From Xanthobacteraceae bacterium (GTDB taxonomy: Bacteria; Pseudomonadota; Alphaproteobacteria; Rhizobiales; Xanthobacteraceae): a stretch of 11,344 bases of DNA. Below, in pieces: positions 6,793-11,344 of this stretch. Position numbers and translations under genes: made by a program. The notes beneath the pieces are model-generated. The model did no database searches. It saw only the letters and a program-made list of their open reading frames with translations, and had not been told where the DNA came from. How positions within the stretch are numbered: position 1 is the first letter of the stretch; every line of letters begins with the position of its first letter. The stretch is taken from the NCBI GenBank assembly GCA_019746355.1, contig JAIESC010000291.1, positions 1-11,344 of the forward strand, given 5' to 3'.

Positions 6793-7018
6793 GATCAACG
6801 TCGAATCGCGAATCGTGTGGACGCGTGGTGTGCCTCATCGATTCGCTCGCCGCACAATGACTCGCGCAAAGAAGGAGTGCGGACGGTAGCCGACTACGTT
6901 GGCGATCCGCGTTCGCGGTAGCGGATTACGTCGCGACCGGCCTGCGCTGTTGCGCGCGCGCTACTGGAACTTTTTTGCGCCCGTAAACTCCGGCAGATCA
7001 ACAACAAATCGCCGCGCG
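6793..7018. other. Intergenic stretch before the min promoter region
   Basis: No gene is seen here. It contains an imperfect direct repeat, CGGTAGCCGACTACGT (from 6884) and CGGTAGCGGATTACGT (from 6916), 32 bases apart. It also has a T6 run (6971-6976) that could end transcription from the hydrolase gene, although no strong stem precedes it. Confidence 0.4.
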
Positions 7019-7033
7019 TTAACCACTCGTTAA
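7019..7033. promoter_or_regulatory. CtrA-type binding box upstream of minC
   Basis: The sequence reads TTAA-CCACTCG-TTAA, an exact match to the alphaproteobacterial CtrA full-site consensus TTAA-N7-TTAA; both halves are followed by CC. It lies 54 bases upstream of the minC start, where it would overlap or flank a promoter. CtrA is the cell-cycle response regulator controlling division genes. Activation or repression cannot be told from sequence. Confidence 0.65.
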
Positions 7034-7087
7034 CCATGCGCCGCCTACTCGGGATTCATCGAAGAACACAACAACAAGCGGGTCGTC

Positions 7088-7831
7088 ATGTCGGTGCAGT
7101 CTGCTTCGCGCAAGTCGGTACGGTTCCGTGGGCGCTCCTATCTCGCCTACATGCTCACGCCGGAACCGCCGGTCTACGATTGGCTCGCCGATCTCAACGG
7201 CTGGATCAGCCAGGCCCCGGGATACTTCGTCGGCAAGCCGGTCATTCTCGATCTCTCGGCGGTCACGCTGAGCGCCTCGGCGATCGTGCAACTCCTCGAC
7301 GAGTTGCTGGCGCGGGGCATCCGCATCATGGGCCTTGAAGGCGTCGACCCGCGCGAGGTCGGTCCTGACCTGCCGCCGGTCCTGGTCGGCGGCCGTCCGG
7401 TTGCGATCGCCGAGCCGCAAGAATCCGCATCAGCAGCCGCGCCGCAAGAATCCGCGCCACAGGAGCCCGTGCCGTACATCGAGGCCGCAGCGCAGCCGGA
7501 GCCGGCGACGCTACTGCTGGAAACCCCGGTGCGCTCCGGCCAGAGCATTGTGTTTCCGCATGGCGACATCACCGTGCTCGGCTCGGTCGCCTCGGGTGCG
7601 GAAGTCATCGCCGGCGGCTCGATCCACATCTACGGCACGTTGCGCGGCCGCGCCTTCGCAGGCTCGCACGGCAACGAACGCGCCCGCATCTTCTGCAGCA
7701 AGGTCGAAGCCGAGCTGCTCGCCATCAGCGGCTTCTACCGCACGGCCGACGATATCGAAGCAAAACTGCGCAGCCAGCCCATACAAGCCTGGCTCAAAGG
7801 CGACGTGATGTTCATCGCGCCGCTCAACTGA
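7088..7831 (+). CDS. minC: Septum site-determining protein MinC
   Basis: MinC is the inhibitor of FtsZ assembly that, with MinD, blocks division away from mid-cell. It has 247 residues. The N-terminal FtsZ-inhibiting domain spans about 9-95 (VRFRGRSYLAYML; PVILDLSAV). A Pro/Ala/Glu-rich linker (about 105-145) contains an in-frame duplication. The C-terminal beta-helical domain that binds MinD spans about 149-247, with the hallmark RSGQ (149-152), GDITVLGSVASGAEVIAGGS (159-178), IYGTLRGRAFAG and IFCSKVEAELLAISGFYR. Length is typical. The ATG at 7088 has only a poor ribosome site (AGCGGG), but it marks the start of homology. It is the first gene of minCDE; minD begins 22 bases after its stop. 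Confidence 0.95.
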   Translation: MSVQSASRKSVRFRGRSYLAYMLTPEPPVYDWLADLNGWISQAPGYFVGKPVILDLSAVTLSASAIVQLLDELLARGIRIMGLEGVDPREVGPDLPPVLVGGRPVAIAEPQESASAAAPQESAPQEPVPYIEAAAQPEPATLLLETPVRSGQSIVFPHGDITVLGSVASGAEVIAGGSIHIYGTLRGRAFAGSHGNERARIFCSKVEAELLAISGFYRTADDIEAKLRSQPIQAWLKGDVMFIAPLN

Positions 7832-7853
7832 AGCTGTCGAATAGGGAGCACCA

Positions 7854-8675
7854 ATGGCACAGGCAAAGGTTCTGGTCGTGACATCCGGCAAGGGCGGGGT
7901 GGGCAAGACCACCACATCCGCGTCCATCGGCGCGGCGCTGGCGCAGTCCGGCGAGACGGTGGTGATGGTCGATTTCGACGTTGGCCTGCGCAATCTCGAT
8001 CTGATCATGGGCGCGGAGCGGCGGGTCGTGTTCGACCTGATCAGCGTGATCCAGGGCCAGGCCAAGCTCGGGCAGGCGCTGATCCGCGACAAGCGCCTCG
8101 AAACTTTGTCGCTGCTGCCGGCCTCGCAAACCAGGGACAAGGACGCGCTGACCGACGAGGGCGTCGCCAGTGTCATCGCCGAGCTGCGCGAGCGCTTCGA
8201 CTGGGTGATCTGCGACAGCCCGGCCGGCATCGAGCGCGGCGCGACGCTCGCCATGCGGCATGCCGACGCAGCCATCATCGTGACCAATCCCGAGGTCTCC
8301 TCGGTGCGCGATTCGGACCGCATCATCGGCCTGCTCGATGCCAAGACCGAGAAAGCGGAGAAGGGCGAGCGAATCCAGAAGCACCTCTTGATCACGCGCT
8401 ACGACGCCGCGCGCGCCGAAAAGGGCGAGATGCTGAGCATCGACGATGTGCTCGACATCCTGTCGATCCCGCTGCTCGGGATCGTGCCGGAGAGCCAGGA
8501 CGTGCTGCGCGCCTCCAACATCGGCTCGCCCGTCACGCTCAGCAGCGCCGACAGCGCCGCGGCCCGCGCCTACAGCGACGCGGTGCGGCGGCTGAAGGGC
8601 GAAAGCGTGCCGATGACGGTCCCGAGCGACAGGAAGCGCCTGTTCAGCAAGCTGTTTGGACGGAGAGCGGCATGA
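7854..8675 (+). CDS. minD: Septum site-determining ATPase MinD
   Basis: MinD is a ParA/MinD-type ATPase that binds the membrane in its ATP form, recruits MinC and is displaced by MinE, producing pole-to-pole dynamics. It has 273 residues. The deviant Walker A SGKGGVGKTT is at 11-20 (signature K13, K18), the switch region VDFDVGLRNLDL at 39-50 and Walker B VICDSPAG at 118-125. The C-terminal amphipathic membrane anchor DRKRLFSKLFGRR is at 259-271. The ribosome site AGGGAG sits at good spacing from the ATG. The stop overlaps the minE start (ATGA), indicating translational coupling. Confidence 0.97.
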   Translation: MAQAKVLVVTSGKGGVGKTTTSASIGAALAQSGETVVMVDFDVGLRNLDLIMGAERRVVFDLISVIQGQAKLGQALIRDKRLETLSLLPASQTRDKDALTDEGVASVIAELRERFDWVICDSPAGIERGATLAMRHADAAIIVTNPEVSSVRDSDRIIGLLDAKTEKAEKGERIQKHLLITRYDAARAEKGEMLSIDDVLDILSIPLLGIVPESQDVLRASNIGSPVTLSSADSAAARAYSDAVRRLKGESVPMTVPSDRKRLFSKLFGRRAA

Positions 8676-8914
8676 GCCTGTTTGGCTGGATCAATCGGCG
8701 CGGCTCCGCGCCGCTCGCGCGCGAACGCCTCAAGGTTCTGCTGGCCTATGAGCGGACGCTTGGTGCCAATTCCGATCTCGTGGGCGTCCTGCGCGAGGAA
8801 ATCCTCGCCCTGATTCGCCGCCACGTCATGGTGGAGCCGGAGAAGGTGCAAGTGAAGATGGGCCGTGGCGGCGCGACCTCGACGCTCGCGATCGATATCG
8901 AGCTGCCGAACTGA
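8672..8914 (+). CDS. minE: Cell division topological specificity factor MinE
   Basis: MinE stimulates the MinD ATPase and clears MinCD from mid-cell. It has 80 residues, a little below the 88 of E. coli. The N-terminal membrane-targeting segment SLFGWINRR (2-10) and the MinD-contact stretch ARERLKVLLAYERT (16-29) are clear; the latter corresponds to AKERLQIIVAERR in E. coli. The C-terminal topological domain spans about 35-80 (LREEILALIRRHVMVEPEKV; STLAIDIELP). It overlaps the minD stop by four bases (ATGA), so it is co-translated with minD. Confidence 0.96.
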   Translation: MSLFGWINRRGSAPLARERLKVLLAYERTLGANSDLVGVLREEILALIRRHVMVEPEKVQVKMGRGGATSTLAIDIELPN

Positions 8915-8962
8915 CGTCCGCCGCCGACATGGCGGCGGCGATCGCTGGCTCCACGCTCGCAG

Positions 8963-9054
8963 CCGTTCGTCCCCGCGAAAGCGGGGACCCAGGGCGAAGA
9001 ATGCAGGGCTTGCGCGTGGCCCTGGATTTCCGCTTGCGCGGGAAAGGACGGATG
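8963..9054. repeat. Palindromic repeat element B with GAAA-loop hairpin
   Basis: Three nested or adjacent stems are visible: a perfect GTCCCCGC-GAAA-GCGGGGAC hairpin (8969-8988), CCAGGGC (8989-8995) pairing with GCCCTGG (9019-9025), and TTTCCGC-TTGC-GCGGGAA (9027-9044, one G-U). The boundaries are approximate. It has no coding capacity. It probably serves as a terminator-like or mobile palindrome after minE, and is a type of sequence seen dispersed in Bradyrhizobium genomes. Confidence 0.65.
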
Positions 9055-9092
9055 GAATCCCTGTTGATCCGACCGTAAGGAGAGGAGAAGCG

Positions 9093-9491
9093 ATGAATGC
9101 TCCAACATCCGCGTCAGCCGACCATGCAGCCACTCATGCGACGTCTCATCCTGCGAATTCGGCTGTTGCGCATCCTGCTCGGATCGAGGATGGCGGCCGG
9201 TCGTTCGTCACGCGGCTGGCGTCAAGCTCGATCGACAAGCTCGACGGGTTGATCGCCGAACTGAAGGAAATGCGGGACGTCCTTCGGTTCGAGGGCGAGC
9301 GCGTGCAGCGTGAGGTCGGAAATTATGCGCAACTGACGCAGACGGCGTTGGTCGCAACCAAGGCCATCAGCGAGGCGGTTGCGCCTGCGCGAACAAGCGA
9401 CGTCGTCGCCGACCAGGCGCAGAATTCCCCGCCGCGGCAACTGTCCGGCGGACGCGAGAAGCTCAAGCGTTGGCCGCCTCCAGCGGGCTGA
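9093..9491 (+). CDS. Small helical protein of unknown function downstream of minE
   Basis: I do not recognise this 132-residue protein. The first 35 residues are Ala/Ser/His-rich and probably disordered. Residues about 37-97 form one long amphipathic helix (RLASSSIDKLDGLIAELKEM, then RFEGERVQREVGNYAQLTQT), possibly a coiled coil. The tail (98-132) is polar and ends KLKRWPPPAG. There is no signal peptide or membrane segment. A strong ribosome site (AAGGAGAGGAG) precedes the ATG at 9093. It follows minE by 178 bases with repeat element B between them, so shared transcription with min is uncertain. No function is proposed. Confidence 0.75.
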   Translation: MNAPTSASADHAATHATSHPANSAVAHPARIEDGGRSFVTRLASSSIDKLDGLIAELKEMRDVLRFEGERVQREVGNYAQLTQTALVATKAISEAVAPARTSDVVADQAQNSPPRQLSGGREKLKRWPPPAG

Positions 9492-9517
9492 GCGGACGGT
9501 CCTGCGCAGGCAAAACC

Positions 9518-9711
9518 CTCGTGTCCCGGGCGCAGCGCAGCACGTAGCGTAAGCGAAGTGGTGCGCTGCAGACCGGGACTCCGGCTTCTTTCTTTTCGTG
9601 GAGAGCAACCGGGGTCCCGGATCTGCGATAGCGCGTCGAAGACGCGCGTGAACGCGCTTATGGCACCGTTCGCGCTGACGCGCTCACGCTGCACCGCGTC
9701 CGGGACACGAG
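9518..9711. repeat. Palindromic repeat element C (194 bases, 12-base terminal inverted repeat)
   Basis: The ends are a perfect inverted repeat, CTCGTGTCCCGG (9518-9529) and CCGGGACACGAG (9700-9711). The interior has a further near-perfect pair, CCGGGACTCCGG and CCGGGGTCCCGG, and many GC-rich small stems (GCGCAGCGCAG; GACGCGCGTGAACGCGC). No open frame spans it convincingly. It is MITE-like, and sequences with CCCGGACGCGGTGCAGCG are, as I recall, abundant in Bradyrhizobium. Confidence 0.75.
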
Positions 9712-9920
9712 AGCGAAGCACACCGATAAGTATGTCGTTACCGAGTTGATGAGCCCATTATCCGACCCACAGTCACATTTCGTGTCGCCGTGTTTCGCGC
9801 GGGACGCCTACTCATTTTCTCCAATTCGGCACTGCAACCATTTGCGCCTCCGCGAGTTAGGCGAGCTTGGGCTGACGGAACCGGGGGTCCCACAATGTCG
9901 GTTACTAGACGGAGAATGGA
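9712..9920. other. Intergenic region upstream of the M15 peptidase gene
   Basis: No gene is supported here. This stretch is richer in AT than its surroundings and should hold the promoter of the peptidase gene. I see no clear -35/-10 pair. The open frame that starts at 9746 in another frame is not supported by codon pattern or by any recognisable motif. Confidence 0.4.
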
Positions 9921-10586
9921 ATGCGAAAGCTTTTCCTCGTGTCACTGTTTGCATTCGGCACAGGCTTCGTATTGACCACCAGTCCCGCAGAGGCTCGCAC
10001 CTCTCACCATCACGTTTCCAACCATCACGCTCTCACCGCCGAAACGACTCAAGTCAGACAATATCGCGTCAGCCGGTCAGGCACCGTCGAGAAGAAGCGC
10101 GCGTACCGGAAGCATGCCTCCGCGAAGAAACGGACGGCTGTGCGCTCCGGCTCCGTGTCGCTCGCCGGAGTCACGCCGGTGCTCGCGGCGAAGGCCCGCC
10201 AGATCGCCGCAAGCTGTGGCAGCAGCATCATCAGTGGGGTGTCCCGCCGCGGCGGCCGCAGCAATCATCCGATCGGCCGAGCGGTCGACATGCGCGGCAA
10301 TCCGTCCTGCATCTACGCACAGCTGAAGGGCTGGCCGGGCGGCTACTCGACCGACTACCGTTCGGCCGGTCACGTCCACATCAGCTACAATCCCGGCGGA
10401 CAGGAGTGGGGCCTGCGCTTCGCCCACGGTGGCCACCGGCATGCGGCGACCCGCCTTGCCGGCCTGCGCAATGTCTATGCCAGCGCGCACAGCGTGGGTG
10501 GCGTCAGGCGCACGTCGCGCCGCGGCATCGCCCGGCCCGTCGTGCAGCCGCAGGTCCATGAGATGGGCTTGCACCGCGCTCAGTAA
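9921..10586 (+). CDS. Exported M15-type D-Ala-D-Ala carboxypeptidase-like metallopeptidase
   Basis: This is a 221-residue secreted protein with a Sec signal (MRKLFLVSLFAFGTGFVL, cleavage probably after AEA at 25) that likely acts on peptidoglycan in the periplasm. The zinc-site motifs of the M15 family are both present: SNHPIGRAVD (114-123; H116 and D123) and HVHISY (151-156; H153). C99 and C130 may form a disulfide. The stretch GWPGGYSTDYRSAG joins the two motifs. A His/Arg/Lys-rich segment (28-73) precedes the catalytic domain and a basic tail follows (175-221), perhaps for binding the wall. The ribosome site CGGAG lies 6 bases before the ATG. Whether it cuts D-Ala-D-Ala or another bond is not certain. 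It converges with the gene at 10654. Confidence 0.85.
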   Translation: MRKLFLVSLFAFGTGFVLTTSPAEARTSHHHVSNHHALTAETTQVRQYRVSRSGTVEKKRAYRKHASAKKRTAVRSGSVSLAGVTPVLAAKARQIAASCGSSIISGVSRRGGRSNHPIGRAVDMRGNPSCIYAQLKGWPGGYSTDYRSAGHVHISYNPGGQEWGLRFAHGGHRHAATRLAGLRNVYASAHSVGGVRRTSRRGIARPVVQPQVHEMGLHRAQ

Positions 10587-10612
10587 ACCGCAGGCGGTGC
10601 TTTGATCGTGAA

Positions 10613-10645
10613 CGCGCGGACCTCCGGCTGTCCGGAGGCCGCGCG
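10613..10645. terminator. Strong bidirectional hairpin between convergent genes
   Basis: CGCGCGG-(A bulge)-CCTCCGG pairs with CCGGAGG-CCGCGCG around a CTGT loop, giving a 14-base-pair stem with a single bulged A (10620). It lies between the peptidase stop (10586) and the stop of the opposing small gene (10656). There is no long T-run on either side, but a stem this stable between converging genes is best read as a shared terminator. Confidence 0.6.
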
Positions 10646-10653
10646 TCGCATCA

Positions 10654-10854
10654 TCACCAGAGGATGGTGGTGAGTCCGTTGCCGAGCAGCCCCGGCAGAT
10701 CGTCGCCGAGGTTGGCGCCCTTCATGTGCGTTCCTTGCGTCGCGTCGATGTACTTCGCGACGGCGCGATACTGAAAGGTCAGGGTCGTAACGACCACCAG
10801 GCCGAGAACGGCCGCTGCCAATAGGCTTCTGATGCTTCGACTATTCGTTGACAT
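10654..10854 (-). CDS. Small one-pass membrane protein, 66 residues
   Basis: This is a 66-residue protein of unknown function. A short polar N-terminus with basic residues (MSTNSRSIRS) is followed by one hydrophobic helix (about 11-28, LLAAAVLGLVVVTTLTF) and a small polar C-terminal part (QYRAVAKYIDATQGTHMKG, then LGDDLPGLLGNGLTTILW). The frame stays open upstream to 11061, but I chose the ATG at 10854 because GGAG lies 8 bases before it and the hydrophobic segment begins here. The upstream DNA carries two clear palindromes. It converges with the M15 peptidase gene. Confidence 0.68.
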   Translation of the reverse strand: MSTNSRSIRSLLAAAVLGLVVVTTLTFQYRAVAKYIDATQGTHMKGANLGDDLPGLLGNGLTTILW

Positions 10855-10971
10855 AGCGATTACTCCAAATTCCGGCCGAGCACCTCCCGCGGTCGCCCCG
10901 AAGGCGCGCCCGGCCTCCGTTCGAAAAGGCAGTGGGTTGGGTAACCCGGTTGCAGGGTAAGTAGGGTTTCT

Positions 10972-10986
10972 TTGTGCGTCGCACAA
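10972..10986. promoter_or_regulatory. 15-base palindrome, possible operator
   Basis: TTGTGCG-T-CGCACAA is a perfect 7-base inverted repeat around one central base, in the long leader or promoter region of the 10654-10854 gene. It looks like an operator for a dimeric repressor. I cannot name the protein. Confidence 0.35.
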
Positions 10987-10999
10987 GAGTCCCAGCAGG

Positions 11000-11030
11000 T
11001 TCACGGTTAAATTGTGAAAATCATTCACAA
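11000..11030. promoter_or_regulatory. Inverted-repeat cluster TTCAC / GTGAA / TTCAC, possible operator
   Basis: TTGTGAA (11012-11018) and TTCACAA (11024-11030) form a perfect 7-base inverted repeat with a 5-base spacer; a third half-site, TTCAC, is at 11000-11004. The arrangement resembles a CRP-type site (TGTGA-N6-TCACA), but the spacer here is 7, so a CRP/FNR-family call is not safe. It is in an AT-rich stretch fitting a promoter for the minus-strand gene at 10854. Confidence 0.35.
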
Positions 11031-11065
11031 AAATGCGAGGGGGCTGTGAGTTGCGGTGCACCCAT

Positions 11066-11194
11066 GGCCGTCATGCCCCGCCATAGCCGTCCAAAGGACG
11101 GCGTCGCTTCGCTCGCCTACGGGCGGGGCATCCCAGCGGTCCGCCGGGGATAATTGAAAGGCTGGATCGCCCGTTTTCGCGGGCGATGACGGCC
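11066..11194. repeat. Palindromic repeat element D (129 bases), same termini as element A
   Basis: The outer ends are GGCCGTCAT (11066-11074) and ATGACGGCC (11186-11194), a perfect 9-base inverted repeat; element A has the same GCCGTCAT ends. Inner stems are ATGCCCCGCC (11073-11082) with GGCGGGGCAT (11122-11131), GCCGTCC-AAA-GGACGGC (11086-11102) and ATCGCCCG-TTTTCG-CGGGCGAT (11166-11187). There is no coding capacity. It separates the 10654-10854 gene region from the amidohydrolase gene end. Confidence 0.78.
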
Positions 11195-11227
11195 GGAGTA
11201 TGCCGACACAGGCGGGCCGAACGCGCC

Positions 11228-11344
11228 CTAACTCAACCCCAGCAGCTTCGCCGCGTTCTGCTTCAGGATCAGCGGCCGCACCTCCGGCTTGATCTCGATC
11301 TGCTCGAAATCGGCGAGCCAGCGGTCCGGCATGATCGCCGGCCA
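11228..11344 (-). CDS. Amidohydrolase family protein, C-terminal end (runs off window)
   Basis: Only the last 38 residues are present, ending AAKLLGLS before a TAG stop. The pattern IMPDRWLADFEQIEIKPEVR followed by LILKQNAAKLLGL is the usual C-terminus of amidohydrolase_2 proteins (ACMSD-like TIM-barrel metal-dependent hydrolases or decarboxylases). The catalytic residues lie outside the window, so the substrate cannot be guessed. Confidence 0.75.
   Translation of the reverse strand, partial: WPAIMPDRWLADFEQIEIKPEVRPLILKQNAAKLLGLS

Noticed and set aside
6052..6798. 248-codon minus-strand frame over the hydrolase gene
   Set aside because: It is antisense to a gene with a Tat signal and catalytic motifs, with no recognisable protein pattern.
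7511..8395. 294-codon minus-strand frame over minC/minD
   Set aside because: It is the antisense shadow of minC and minD, with low-complexity Ser/Arg composition.
9746..10561. 271-codon plus-strand frame overlapping the M15 peptidase gene
   Set aside because: The other frame has a signal peptide, a ribosome site and zinc motifs; this one is Arg/His/Pro-rich with no motif.
1..11344. CRISPR array, insertion sequence, integrase, toxin-antitoxin or phage defence genes
   Set aside because: I looked for evenly spaced repeats, transposase or integrase motifs and small paired genes and found none. The repeats seen are palindromic elements without coding capacity.

Overview
The window looks like chromosome from an alphaproteobacterium close to Bradyrhizobium (Nitrobacteraceae). 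The basis is the high GC, the protein sequences of rpoH, rluD, minCDE, phasin and the M15 peptidase, a CtrA-type box ahead of min, and several dispersed palindromic repeats of a kind common in that group. This is judged from sequence feel and remembered families; no search was run.

Left part (1-2145): the 5' end of rpoH (heat-shock sigma factor) on the minus strand, preceded on the same strand by rluD (23S rRNA pseudouridine synthase). A small one-pass membrane protein gene diverges from rluD with only 10 bases between the start codons. A 113-base palindromic element and a tRNA-Glu(CTC) gene follow.

Middle part (2146-5990): this has a patchwork character and somewhat lower GC in the kinase gene. 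On the minus strand lie a 57-residue cysteine-rich protein gene, missed by longer-ORF scans, and a phasin gene. Next to them is a deletion scar: the middle third of a Bug/TctC-type solute-binding protein gene (minus) abuts head-on the C-terminal half of an Lrp/AsnC regulator gene (plus), and each lacks its 5' end. Then comes an orphan sensor histidine kinase with a periplasmic ABC-substrate-binding-like sensor and no response regulator beside it.

Right part (5990-11344): a Tat-exported alpha/beta hydrolase gene, then the minC-minD-minE division-site operon with a perfect TTAA-N7-TTAA CtrA-type box 54 bases before minC. A small helical protein of unknown function follows, then an exported M15-type peptidoglycan peptidase facing a small one-TM protein gene across a strong shared hairpin. 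The window ends with the 3' end of an amidohydrolase gene. Three further palindromic repeat elements occupy the gaps here.

The parts that work together are min (septum placement), probably timed by CtrA, with a cell-wall peptidase nearby, and rluD/rpoH (ribosome and stress housekeeping). I do not see a clear new defence or mobile system. The best leads are the Bug/Lrp scar, the CtrA-type box, the overlooked Cys-rich small gene beside the phasin, and the orphan kinase.
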